Below, piece by piece: positions 35,948 through 44,748 of a DNA stretch of 64,000 nucleotides (within the stretch, counting starts at the first letter, position 1; each line of letters begins with the position of its first letter). The translations under genes and the position numbers were made by a program. This DNA is from Clostridium sp. 1001271st1 H5 (lineage in GTDB: Bacteria; Bacillota; Clostridia; Lachnospirales; Lachnospiraceae): contig NZ_SPHO01000019.1 of NCBI RefSeq assembly GCF_005845215.1, positions 58,830 to 122,829 of the forward strand, in the 5' to 3' direction. The notes under the pieces were generated by a model. That model was not told the DNA's origin, ran no database searches, and was given only the letters and a program-made list of their open reading frames with translations.

Positions 35948-37060
35948 CTATCCTCTGCCCTCAGCCTGTCCTGCATCCCGGTACACCTTAATAGCCTCCG
36001 TAATGTTGGACGCCGAACCATCCTGTATAAGCCGTGAAAGCTGCGCCAGTTTATCCGGCTGCAGGAATTCCCTTCCCAGGTATGGTCCATAGGTGTCTGT
36101 AATGCGTATATTCTGCTCCTTAATGCTGCTCTCCAGGCTCCGCAGGTTCGCGGACACCTCGTCCAGCTCCTGCCTGAGCCTGTCCATTGTATCCTTATGG
36201 CTGGCTATGATTTCATCTGTTATGATAGTCTTTGTCACATTCTCAAAGGTGCTCAGGGCATCCTTTTTCCTGGAAGCTATTTCCGACAGCTCCTGCTCCA
36301 CACAGGCAATCTCATCGTCATACTTTTCAAGGTCGTATATATCCTCGTTCCCATCCTTCTGAATGGTTCTGGTAATCACCTTTATCTTCTTCTGGTTGGA
36401 CCTCAGAACATTGCGGATATCCCGTCCCCTTTTAAGCGTGTCCTGGTGACGGAGCCTGGTCCTGTTTCCAATCATCACATAAAGGCCGCCGAACAACAGG
36501 ACGTCCACAAAATACACAGCCGCCAGATACCAGATAATCCTCTGGGGAATCAGAAAATAAATGCCGCAGGGAATTCCCAAAAAGCAGATTATCAGGGTAA
36601 GCAGGAATATCAGTATTTCCTTAAATCCTCTGGGATAGTACAAGGCATAATAAAATGTAGTCCCGCACCAGGCAGGCACCCGGTTCTTCTGGAACAATGT
36701 CCTCAGCTGGACCTTCAGGTCCCTGTTGTGTTCCCGCAGTTCGCTGGTCTCCTCGGCAATCCGTTCCTTCATCCCCTGGCTCTTGGCCTTCTCCCGTTTT
36801 GCCCTGGCTTTCTTAAGACGTTCCTGGCCTTTTCCAATCTCCTTGTCATAGCTGGAATTAATCTCATCCAAACGCTTTTTAACGGTCTGGTTCACGGAAT
36901 CGGATACAGCCTTTCCGGCAGTTTCAAGCTCCCGTTCTTTTTTCTCTTCTTCATCCGCCAGCTGGCCGGCCGTATTCTGGTCACAGTTAAGACGGTACAC
37001 CGCATCCCTGGCATCTGCCAGGAACTTTACATAATCCGTAATTGCCTGTCCCACCTGCAT
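35948..37060 (-). CDS. Coiled-coil membrane protein of unknown function
   Basis: 370 residues: coiled coil at about 45-120, two adjacent membrane helices (about 148-170 and 175-205), second coiled coil at about 205-325, and a short C-terminal helix-rich tail. No known catalytic motif. The layout suggests a membrane-anchored oligomer with both coiled regions on the same side. AAGGAGGAA is very close to the ATG, so GTG at 37054 may be the true start. Not recognised as a named family. Confidence 0.7.
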   Translation of the reverse strand: MQVGQAITDYVKFLADARDAVYRLNCDQNTAGQLADEEEKKERELETAGKAVSDSVNQTVKKRLDEINSSYDKEIGKGQERLKKARAKREKAKSQGMKERIAEETSELREHNRDLKVQLRTLFQKNRVPAWCGTTFYYALYYPRGFKEILIFLLTLIICFLGIPCGIYFLIPQRIIWYLAAVYFVDVLLFGGLYVMIGNRTRLRHQDTLKRGRDIRNVLRSNQKKIKVITRTIQKDGNEDIYDLEKYDDEIACVEQELSEIASRKKDALSTFENVTKTIITDEIIASHKDTMDRLRQELDEVSANLRSLESSIKEQNIRITDTYGPYLGREFLQPDKLAQLSRLIQDGSASNITEAIKVYRDAGQAEGRG

Positions 37061-37273
37061 TTCCTCCTTATGGGAACGTTTGTTATTACGTATAGCTTAC
37101 TACAAATAGTCCCCACGGGCAAGGGATGTTACAAAAAATTCAAATATGGCCGAAATATGACGGATACAGTCACAGCCGGCATTGAGTTTAAAAATGACTT
37201 TTAAAACATCGGATTAGATGTTATACTAAAACATCAGAAGCCAATGTAACAGACTTGCAAAAGGAGAAGCACT

Positions 37274-37540
37274 ATGTTCAGAATGTGGGGAAAACTTATG
37301 AAAGACAACCATCTGGTCAAGGACACGGTGGCAGTCATGACTGACTACTCACGGTCCAGGACCCAGATGGTATTTGACTCTTTGGATTCTATCTGCTATG
37401 AGTTTGACCTGGAAAAACCAATCTGGCTGGAATCTTCTGTTAAGGAATTCCAGCTTCATGATAAGGTACGGTTTACCCAGGATAATTTTATAGAATCCAT
37501 TGACTTTGATTTTTTGGAAATCCAGGTAATTGAAGAGTAA
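37274..37540 (+). CDS. Small acidic protein of unknown function
   Basis: 88 residues, mostly beta-rich and acidic at the C-terminus, no membrane segment. AAAGGAG lies eight bases before the ATG, and a TTTTAA-17-TATACT promoter is visible about 60 bases upstream, so expression is likely. Convergent with the second transporter operon 13 bases away. Not recognised. Confidence 0.65.
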   Translation: MFRMWGKLMKDNHLVKDTVAVMTDYSRSRTQMVFDSLDSICYEFDLEKPIWLESSVKEFQLHDKVRFTQDNFIESIDFDFLEIQVIEE

Positions 37541-37553
37541 TATCCGGCCTGTT

Positions 37554-38504
37554 TTAATGCTCCGCCATGTGGCAGCATACCTGATGTCCGGGCGACACCG
37601 TATACACAGGCGGCTCTTCCCGCCTGCAGATATCCTGGCACATCAGACAGCGGTTGGCGAATTTGCAGCCAGGCTTGGGATTAATTGGGCTGGGCACATC
37701 CCCCTCCAACAGAATCCGTTCCCTCTTATAGCCATACTTGGCAATGGGGACCGCGGAAAGCAACGCCTTAGTATAAGGATGCACGGGATTCTTAAAGAGC
37801 TCCCTGGAATCGCATATTTCCACCATCTGTCCCAGATACATTACTAATATCCGGTTGCTGATATGGCGAACCACACTCAGGTCATGGGATATGAACAGAT
37901 AGGTCAGCCCCATTGTGCTCTGAAGTTCCTGGAGCAGGTTAAGTATCTGGGCCTGTATGGATACATCCAGGGATGACACCGGTTCGTCACATATGATGAA
38001 TTCCGGATTCAGGGCCAGCGCCCTTATGATACCCACCCTCTGGCGCCGTCCTCCGTCCAGTTCATGGGGATAGCTGTTAAATAATTTTCTGCTGACACCG
38101 CCCTTTGCCATCAAATCCAGTACCCTGTCATTAATCTCCCCGGCCGGATATGTCTTATGTATACGCAGCGGCTCTGCAATGATTTGTCCGATGGTCTTTC
38201 TGGGGTCCAGACAGGAATAGGGGTCCTGAAATATAATCTGCATTTTCTTTCTCAATCCCTGCATCTTCCTGTTATCATAGGAAAGAATATCCTCCCCCTG
38301 GTATATGACCTGGCCGTCCGTATGCGGAATCAGACGCAGGACCACCCGGCCTACCGTGGATTTTCCGCACCCGCTTTCCCCTACAAGTCCTAACGTCTCC
38401 CCCTTATCTATATGGAAACTCACATTATCCACTGCATGGAGCGTACCTGCAGGCACCTTAAAGTACTTCTTCAAGTTGTGAACCTCTAAAATCGTATCAC
38501 TCAT
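37554..38504 (-). CDS. Dipeptide ABC transporter ATPase, DppF type (second operon)
   Basis: 316 residues. Walker A GESGCGKST, signature LDGGRRQR, Walker B FIICDEPVSSL, switch FISHDLS, C-terminal Cys motif (CKFANRCLMCQDIC). Closely similar to the first operon's DppF, and both carry the same unusual LDGG signature. Last gene of its operon; overlaps the dppD-like stop by 8 bases. Confidence 0.93.
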   Translation of the reverse strand: MSDTILEVHNLKKYFKVPAGTLHAVDNVSFHIDKGETLGLVGESGCGKSTVGRVVLRLIPHTDGQVIYQGEDILSYDNRKMQGLRKKMQIIFQDPYSCLDPRKTIGQIIAEPLRIHKTYPAGEINDRVLDLMAKGGVSRKLFNSYPHELDGGRRQRVGIIRALALNPEFIICDEPVSSLDVSIQAQILNLLQELQSTMGLTYLFISHDLSVVRHISNRILVMYLGQMVEICDSRELFKNPVHPYTKALLSAVPIAKYGYKRERILLEGDVPSPINPKPGCKFANRCLMCQDICRREEPPVYTVSPGHQVCCHMAEH

Positions 38505-39480
38505 ACTGTTCTTCCTTTCTGTATAAATGACATTTTACAGTGTGCTCCCCGCCGATGGACATGTCCTCCGGCTCTGTTGTCCTGCATATATCCATGGCCT
38601 TGTCGCATCTCGGACAAAATTTACATCCCGCAGGCAATTCCATGGGGTCGGGCATGGACCCCCTGATTACGTGAAGCATGGCGGACTCCTCCGACTCAAT
38701 ATCAGGGAGACATCCGAACAGTCCCTGTGTATATGGATGGGACGGCTGTTCAAACACTTCCTGTATGGTTCCCTTCTCAATCACACACCCTGCATAAACA
38801 ACTACCACATAGTCTGCAATTTCCGCCACAACCCCCAGGGCATGGGTAATAAATATGGTAGAAGTCTTATATTTCTCCTTCAGGCCCTTCATCAATTCCA
38901 GAATCTGGGCCTGGATAGTCACATCCAGCGCAGTGGTGGGCTCATCTGCAATGAGAAGCTGGGGATTGCAGGACAGTCCCATGGCAATGCACACCCTCTG
39001 CTTCATACCTCCAGAAAACTCATGAGGATAGTTTGTGAGGCGCTCCCTGGGAATCCCCACGATTTCCAGCATATCGCCGGCCCTTTTCCAGGCCTCCTTC
39101 TGGTCTACATCCTGATGCTGCTTGATGACATCGCTAATCTGGTGCCCTACCGTGTAAACCGGATTTAGGGATGTCATGGGGTTCTGGAATATCATTCCTA
39201 TTTTCTTTCCCCGGTACTGGCACATGGCCGACTCATTCAGCTTCAGCAAATCCGTGCCCTCAAACAGGATGGAGCCAGATGTGATGACCCCGGGCGGATT
39301 TGGCACCAATCCCATGACAGACAGGGCCGTGGTGGTCTTACCTGCCCCTGTCTCCCCCACAAGTCCCACGGTCTTTCCCCTGGGCACATCAAATGACATG
39401 TGGTTGATTGCCTTCACCACTCCGTCATATGTGCGGAATTCAATGCTTAAATCTTTTATTTCAAGCAGGTTCTCGCTCAT
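38497..39480 (-). CDS. Dipeptide ABC transporter ATPase, DppD type (second operon)
   Basis: 327 residues. Walker A GETGAGKTT, signature FSGGMKQR, Walker B LLIADEPTTAL, and Cys-rich C-terminus (CKFCPRCDKAMDIC). The H-loop reads FITHALG where the paralogue has LITHDLG. ATG 39480 follows GGGGAAAAGG; the longer frame to 39513 lacks a better site. Confidence 0.92.
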   Translation of the reverse strand: MSENLLEIKDLSIEFRTYDGVVKAINHMSFDVPRGKTVGLVGETGAGKTTTALSVMGLVPNPPGVITSGSILFEGTDLLKLNESAMCQYRGKKIGMIFQNPMTSLNPVYTVGHQISDVIKQHQDVDQKEAWKRAGDMLEIVGIPRERLTNYPHEFSGGMKQRVCIAMGLSCNPQLLIADEPTTALDVTIQAQILELMKGLKEKYKTSTIFITHALGVVAEIADYVVVVYAGCVIEKGTIQEVFEQPSHPYTQGLFGCLPDIESEESAMLHVIRGSMPDPMELPAGCKFCPRCDKAMDICRTTEPEDMSIGGEHTVKCHLYRKEEQYE

Positions 39481-39542
39481 ATCCTTTTCCCCTTTCAGCG
39501 GCTGTACTGCCAATCACGGACAGCCGCACAAATCTTTCAGGC

Positions 39543-40901
39543 TCATGCCTGCCTCTTTTTTGCCAGATAATACGGCAATGCTGCCGATGTACGGATTCCC
39601 TTGAAAAATCCGCTCAAAACCATACTTTCATTGGGTGCATGGTTCTTTTGGTCTGCCGCGGCATAGGGAATCACAATACTGGGAACTCCCAGATGGCCGG
39701 TGAACACAAAATCCGGAGCCACTCCCCCAATTCCGGGGAAAATAATGGGTTCTTCCTCAAACCCGTCCCGCAGGGCCTGGGCTGCCACTTCCACATACGG
39801 ATGGTCCACCGGCGTCCTTGACGGGGTAACCATCCCATAATGCTTAAGCTCTGCATCCTTAAACCCATGGTTATCCAGATGACGGCGCAGTGTCCTGTAT
39901 ATCTTTTCCGGAGTCTGTCCCGGAACCAGGCGCATGTCAATCTTTACAACCGCTTCCCTTGGCAGCACGGTCTTGGACCCATTTCCGGTAAAACCAGATG
40001 ATAATCCTGCAATATTGCAGGTAGGTTCAAATATAAGATTATAATAGAAATTATCTGACTTCCTTCCCCTTATAAAATGGTCCACTCCATATTGTTTCTT
40101 TAAGACCTCTTCATCTGACGGAATCTTAGATACTGCATCTATTTCCAGCTGGCTCAGCGGCCTTACATCATCATAAAACCCATCAATGGTGATATTGCCC
40201 TCTGCATCCCGCATTGTATTCAGAAGCTTTACCATCCTCCATGCAGGATTCTGTATACAGGTCGCCATCATGGAATGCAGGTCTGTCTCGGCTTCCCTCA
40301 ATGTAATCTCCGCATAGCAAAGACCCTTTACACCTAAGTTAATCTGCGGCCTGCCGCTTTCATGATAGTGGCTGTCCGAATAGAAACATACATCACATTT
40401 CAACAGTTCTTTATGGCTTTCCACAAAGGTCAGCAAATCAGGGCTTCCGATTTCTTCCTCACCCTCAAAAAGGTACTTTACATTGACAGGAAGCTTTCCC
40501 TTCACCTCTGCCCATGCCTGGGCAGCTTTAATATGGGTGAAAAGCTGTGACTTATCGTCTGATACGCCTCTGCAGAATATCTTCCCGTCCCGTATATCCG
40601 GTTCAAACGGGTCGCTCTTCCACTCCTCCAGAGGTTCCGGCGGCTGCACATCATAGTGGCCATATACCAGCATGGTGGGAAGGGATGCATCTTCCATGCG
40701 CTCTCCATATACAATGGGATGCCTGTCCGTGGGAAAAATGGAAGCCCTGATACCGCTTTTCTCCATGATTCCGGCAAGAAGCTCTGCGCATTCCTCCACT
40801 CCCTCATCCCTGGTGCTTATGCTCTTACACCGCAAAAATGTAAATAGTTCCTCTAAATACGCTTCCTTATGCTGTTCTATGTAATCGAAAATCTCTTTCA
40901 T
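39543..40901 (-). CDS. M20-family dipeptidase
   Basis: 452 residues, carnosinase/CNDP-like M20 metallopeptidase. Metal and catalytic motifs: GHYDVQP (about 81), SDDKSQ (about 114), GEEEIGS (about 147, Glu base), SDSH (about 175) and the C-terminal KNHAPNES His (about 426), with a lid dimerisation domain between. It should hydrolyse the imported dipeptides in the cytoplasm. It lies inside the transporter operon, between dppC and dppD, which ties uptake to hydrolysis. ATG follows a modest GGCATTGGA. Confidence 0.93.
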   Translation of the reverse strand: MKEIFDYIEQHKEAYLEELFTFLRCKSISTRDEGVEECAELLAGIMEKSGIRASIFPTDRHPIVYGERMEDASLPTMLVYGHYDVQPPEPLEEWKSDPFEPDIRDGKIFCRGVSDDKSQLFTHIKAAQAWAEVKGKLPVNVKYLFEGEEEIGSPDLLTFVESHKELLKCDVCFYSDSHYHESGRPQINLGVKGLCYAEITLREAETDLHSMMATCIQNPAWRMVKLLNTMRDAEGNITIDGFYDDVRPLSQLEIDAVSKIPSDEEVLKKQYGVDHFIRGRKSDNFYYNLIFEPTCNIAGLSSGFTGNGSKTVLPREAVVKIDMRLVPGQTPEKIYRTLRRHLDNHGFKDAELKHYGMVTPSRTPVDHPYVEVAAQALRDGFEEEPIIFPGIGGVAPDFVFTGHLGVPSIVIPYAAADQKNHAPNESMVLSGFFKGIRTSAALPYYLAKKRQA

Positions 40902-40931
40902 TCCAATGCCTCACATTCATTGTCTGTTTTA

Positions 40932-41846
40932 TCAGTCACTCTTAAGCTTAGGGTCTAAAATATCCCTTAAGCCGTCGCCAAACAGGTTCAGTCCCAATAC
41001 CAGGAAAAGGATTGCCAGACCAATGATACTGGTCACATGGGGGGCCACCAACAGATACTGGCGTCCGCTGGACAGCATTGCTCCCCACTCCGGTGTGGGC
41101 GGCTGGGCGCCGATTCCTAAAAATCCCATTCCGGATGTAGTTAATACCGCATTTCCGAAATTCAAAGTAGCCAGAACAATTAACGGCGACATAATGTTGG
41201 GCAGGATATGTGATACGATAATCCGGAAATTGTTGGCGCCCAGGGCTTTGGCTGCCTCGATATATTCCCCATTCTTAATCGCCAGTGTCTCGCTTCGGGC
41301 CATGCGCGCAAAATTCGGCACTGTATAGATTGATACAGCCATGACCGCATTAGTAAGATTGGCCCCCAGCACTGCCACGAACAAAATACACAGGAGCAGC
41401 TGCGGAAATGCCATCAGCACATCCATGATACGCATCAGCATGAAATCCATCTTTCCTCCATAGTAGCCTGACACGATACCCAGGGGCACCCCAATAAAAA
41501 ATGCAGCCAGAACCACCGTAACGCCGATGCCAATTGAAATTCTGGCCCCATAAACAAGACGGCTCAGGATATCACGTCCCAGCTCATCCGTTCCAAGCAG
41601 ATGCCCTTCTATGGTCCCCGGGGCTTTCAGCATGATGCTGAAGTTAGCCTCCTCCGGGTCATAAGGAGCAATCCAAGGCGCGGCAATTGCTATAGCCACA
41701 TACAGCAGTACAATCACCAGGCCTAAAACAGCGATTTTTCTCTTTTTAAAATTATGCCAGAAGCGCTTAATCTGATACGATTTGGAAATCTTGATATCCG
41801 CCTGCAAAGCGCCTTCAGCTGCTGGATTCTCTGTCTTCTCCGGCAT
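40932..41846 (-). CDS. Dipeptide ABC transporter permease, DppC type (second operon)
   Basis: 304 residues with a charged N-terminal tail, about six helices, GTDELGRDILSR and EAA loop EYIEAAKALGANNFRI. ATG 41846 is chosen over 41861 because GGGAGG stands seven bases before it. Follows dppB by 14 bases. Confidence 0.93.
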   Translation of the reverse strand: MPEKTENPAAEGALQADIKISKSYQIKRFWHNFKKRKIAVLGLVIVLLYVAIAIAAPWIAPYDPEEANFSIMLKAPGTIEGHLLGTDELGRDILSRLVYGARISIGIGVTVVLAAFFIGVPLGIVSGYYGGKMDFMLMRIMDVLMAFPQLLLCILFVAVLGANLTNAVMAVSIYTVPNFARMARSETLAIKNGEYIEAAKALGANNFRIIVSHILPNIMSPLIVLATLNFGNAVLTTSGMGFLGIGAQPPTPEWGAMLSSGRQYLLVAPHVTSIIGLAILFLVLGLNLFGDGLRDILDPKLKSD

Positions 41847-41860
41847 TCGTCTCCCTCCCA

Positions 41861-42781
41861 TCAGGACAATTTGATTCTTGGATTGATGACTGCATACAGA
41901 AGGTCTACAATCAAATTAACAATCACAAACGATGCGGCAATAACCAGGATGGCTGACTGCACCACCTGAAAGTCCCTTGCCTTGATTGACGTCACGATTA
42001 AATCTCCCAGGCCCGGCCATCCGAATACCTTCTCTGTAATGACGGCTCCGCCAATCAAAAGGCCAAACTGAAGTCCGGCAACCGTCACAATGGCATTCAT
42101 GGCATTCTTTAACGCACATCCGAATATGACCTTTCTTTTGCTGAATCCCTGGGCCCTGGCGGTCTGGATGTAATCCTGACCCAATATTTCCAGGGTACTG
42201 GAGCGGGTCATACGGGCAATGGTCGCCAGACTTCTGGACGAAAGAGTCACCGTAGGCAAAATCAGGCTCAGCGCAGTGGACTGGGGTGTAATAGGAAGCC
42301 ATTGAAGCTTGACACAGACAACCAGCATCAGCATCAGACCCAGATAAAATGCCGGTGTGGAAAGGCCTATCAGGGCCAGGAACATACATAGATTATCCCA
42401 TATGGAAAACCGTTTCACGGCTGACAGCAGGCCAATCCCTACACCGCCTATGATTGCCACAATTGTGGATGTGGCTGCCAATAAAAGAGTATTTGGATAA
42501 CGTACTGCCAGCTCTTCTGCCACAGGCCGGCCGGTTCTTGTAGATGTGCCAAAATTCCCCTGGAGAATACCTCCAACATATTTAAAATACTGTACGTACA
42601 GAGGCTTATCATATCCATACGCCACCCGAATCCGCTCCACGTCCTCCGTTGTAGCCTGCTCACCTGCTATTAGCCGGGCCGGGTCGCCGGGCATCATATG
42701 TACCATCAGAAATACTAAAAGGGAGACTACAATAAGCACTGGAATCAAAGACAACATTCGTTTAAAAATATATTTTGCCAT
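41861..42781 (-). CDS. Dipeptide ABC transporter permease, DppB type (second operon)
   Basis: 306 residues, about six helices, N-terminal MAKYIFKRML and PGDPARL, EAA loop DYIQTARAQGFSKRKV. ATG 42781 replaces the longer frame (42856), whose extra residues come from the intergenic hairpin region. Confidence 0.93.
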   Translation of the reverse strand: MAKYIFKRMLSLIPVLIVVSLLVFLMVHMMPGDPARLIAGEQATTEDVERIRVAYGYDKPLYVQYFKYVGGILQGNFGTSTRTGRPVAEELAVRYPNTLLLAATSTIVAIIGGVGIGLLSAVKRFSIWDNLCMFLALIGLSTPAFYLGLMLMLVVCVKLQWLPITPQSTALSLILPTVTLSSRSLATIARMTRSSTLEILGQDYIQTARAQGFSKRKVIFGCALKNAMNAIVTVAGLQFGLLIGGAVITEKVFGWPGLGDLIVTSIKARDFQVVQSAILVIAASFVIVNLIVDLLYAVINPRIKLS

Positions 42782-42805
42782 TGACCGCCCTGTTCCTTTC
42801 TTAAC

Positions 42806-42837
42806 TTCCCTCCCCGGGATACATCCGGGGGAGGGAA
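42806..42837 (-). other. Intercistronic stem-loop between binding-protein and permease genes
   Basis: A very GC-rich near-perfect stem (TTCCCTCCCCGG and complement, seven-base loop) with no T run on the minus strand. Such hairpins after binding-protein genes usually protect the upstream mRNA from 3' decay and give excess binding protein over permease. Confidence 0.65.
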
Positions 42838-42894
42838 CCATTTTTTTATATTGCATTTACAGATTACATTGTTCTATATCCTGTTTTTATCACA

Positions 42895-44508
42895 TTACTT
42901 TCTGTTCAGATATGCCAGTTCAATTGTCTCATTCGGATAGATAACCAGTCCTGATACGTCTGCCCTTGTGCCGAATGTCTGGTTCTCATAATACAGGATG
43001 ACGGACGCCCGGTCCTCATGGATGATGTCCTGCATCTTATACAGCAGTTCCTTGCGGGCAGACTCATCTGCCGTACGCTGCTGCTCCTCGCATACCTTGT
43101 CATATTCAGGGTTGGAGTAGAATGTATAGTTCTGAAGCTCCCCTGACCTGTAATTATACATAAGGTCCTGGGCCAAATCTCCGGTTGCGCATCCCTTTCC
43201 TAACAGGAAGATTTCCGTATCTCCGGCAGCTGCTGCTTCCGTATAAGCGCCCCAGTCCAGAACATTAACCTCTGCTGTAATGCCTACCTGTGACAGCATG
43301 GCCTGGATGGCTTCTGCAACCTGGCGGTCCATTGCATACCTGCCTTCAGGAGTATTAATCTTTGTGGTAAATCCGTCCGGATAACCGGCCTCTGCCAATA
43401 ACTGTTTTGCCTTTTCAGGGTCGTATTTATAATCGTCTCCAATTCCCGGTTTTGCATTCTGGATTGAAGATGAGATAACTCCGGTAGACGGGAAGGTCAC
43501 ATATCCCCCTAAAATGCCATTGATGATGGCGTCGCGGTCAATTGCATAGTCAATTGCCTCGCGGACCTTCAGATTTGCAAGCTTCTCATCCTGGAAATTC
43601 AGTCCCAGATAAATAGTGCGGTAACCGGGAACCATCTCCACCTCAACATTGGGGTCGCTCTGAAGCTCATCCACTAAAACACTTGGAATGTTAGCTGCAA
43701 CATCTGCATCACCTGTCTTAAGCATCATTGCCCTTGCAGAATCCTCGGCAATTATCTTTATATCAATGGTTTCTGCCGTTGCCGGGGTCCCCCAATAGGT
43801 TTCATTTTTCTCCAGGGACATGGAAGTGCCTGGAATCCACTCCTTCAGTTTAAGGGGACCGGTGCCCGCTGCATGGGTGCTGTAATCCTTCCCATACTCC
43901 TCCAGGGCCTTCGGACTCATCATGCCCGTACTGTATGTACTGACCATGGCCGGAATTACCGCGCAGGGCTGGTCCAGGATAAATTTAATTTCGTGGTCAT
44001 TGACAATTTCAAAATCCGTAATCATATTCACCAGGGAAGACTTGGGTGAGCCTGTTGCAGGGTCCTTAAGACGCTCAATATTGTATTTCACTGCCTCGGC
44101 ATTAAAGGGTTCGCCGTCATGGAACGTAACTCCCTCCCTTAACTTAAAGGTCCACTCGGTTGCATCCTCATTTGGGGACCATTCCGTTGCCAGTACCGGC
44201 TGGAAATTGCCTTCCAAATCCCGTTTCACCAGGTTCTCATGTATCTGCACAGATACACGGCCGGTATTTGCATCACTCATGAGATGGGTATCCATGGTAA
44301 GGGGCTCCGTACCTATCACATACGTAAAATGATTGCCTGCCGTGGACTGGCCTGCCGTGGACTGGCCTGCCGATGCGGAGGCAGTTGTATCGGCTGTGCC
44401 GGCTGCCTCCCCCGTACTTGTCTGGTTACTGGCTGTCCCGGAGCATGCGCTCAAAACAAACAGGGATGCCATAGCCATTGCTAAAACCTTTACTGTTCTT
44501 TTTTTCAT
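42895..44508 (-). CDS. ABC transporter substrate-binding lipoprotein (second operon)
   Basis: 537 residues; signal peptide with lipobox LSAC (Cys about 22), Ser/Thr/Ala/Gly linker carrying a short GQSTA repeat, then an SBP_bac_5 peptide-binding domain. ATG 44508 follows AGGAGG by seven bases; the ATG two codons earlier is too close. First gene of SBP-dppB-dppC-M20-dppD-dppF, expressed from the sigma-54 promoter at 44571. Confidence 0.93.
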   Translation of the reverse strand: MKKRTVKVLAMAMASLFVLSACSGTASNQTSTGEAAGTADTTASASAGQSTAGQSTAGNHFTYVIGTEPLTMDTHLMSDANTGRVSVQIHENLVKRDLEGNFQPVLATEWSPNEDATEWTFKLREGVTFHDGEPFNAEAVKYNIERLKDPATGSPKSSLVNMITDFEIVNDHEIKFILDQPCAVIPAMVSTYSTGMMSPKALEEYGKDYSTHAAGTGPLKLKEWIPGTSMSLEKNETYWGTPATAETIDIKIIAEDSARAMMLKTGDADVAANIPSVLVDELQSDPNVEVEMVPGYRTIYLGLNFQDEKLANLKVREAIDYAIDRDAIINGILGGYVTFPSTGVISSSIQNAKPGIGDDYKYDPEKAKQLLAEAGYPDGFTTKINTPEGRYAMDRQVAEAIQAMLSQVGITAEVNVLDWGAYTEAAAAGDTEIFLLGKGCATGDLAQDLMYNYRSGELQNYTFYSNPEYDKVCEEQQRTADESARKELLYKMQDIIHEDRASVILYYENQTFGTRADVSGLVIYPNETIELAYLNRK

Positions 44509-44570
44509 TGTCATTCCTCCTATGATTTTATACAGAGCCGGTTAGGGCCTTTCTTGGATACTTATATAAC

Positions 44571-44590
44571 TAGCAAATCACATGCCAACA
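44571..44590 (-). promoter_or_regulatory. Sigma-54 promoter of the second dipeptide operon
   Basis: Minus strand TTGGCATG-TGAT-TTGCTA: the -24 GG and -12 GC are ten bases apart and all consensus positions of YTGGCAYG-N4-TTGCW match. It lies about 65 bases upstream of the binding-protein gene, with a sigma-54 activator encoded divergently. Confidence 0.88.
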
Positions 44591-44689
44591 TATATATAAT
44601 TACACAATTCACTGCAAATAGCCATAAGCTGCCATTAAATTGTGACTGATTAAAGAAAATTATTTTTCAAATCCTTCTTGTGTTTTTCG

Positions 44690-44720
44690 CAACAGTGTTG
44701 TAGTATTGAAGCAACGTTGC
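44690..44720. promoter_or_regulatory. Candidate activator binding sites (paired inverted repeats)
   Basis: CAACAGTGTTG (44690-44700) and GCAACGTTGC (44711-44720), with centres about 20-21 bases apart, two helical turns. They lie about 115-145 bases upstream of the sigma-54 -12 element, a normal enhancer distance, and just before the activator's own gene, which would also allow autoregulation. Confidence 0.6.
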
Positions 44721-44748
44721 GTGCGTTGCATCATCCAGGAGGTACTTT

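Noticed and set aside
36197..37204. 335-codon plus-strand frame
   Set aside because: Antisense to the coiled-coil membrane protein, whose heptads and ribosome site favour the minus strand.
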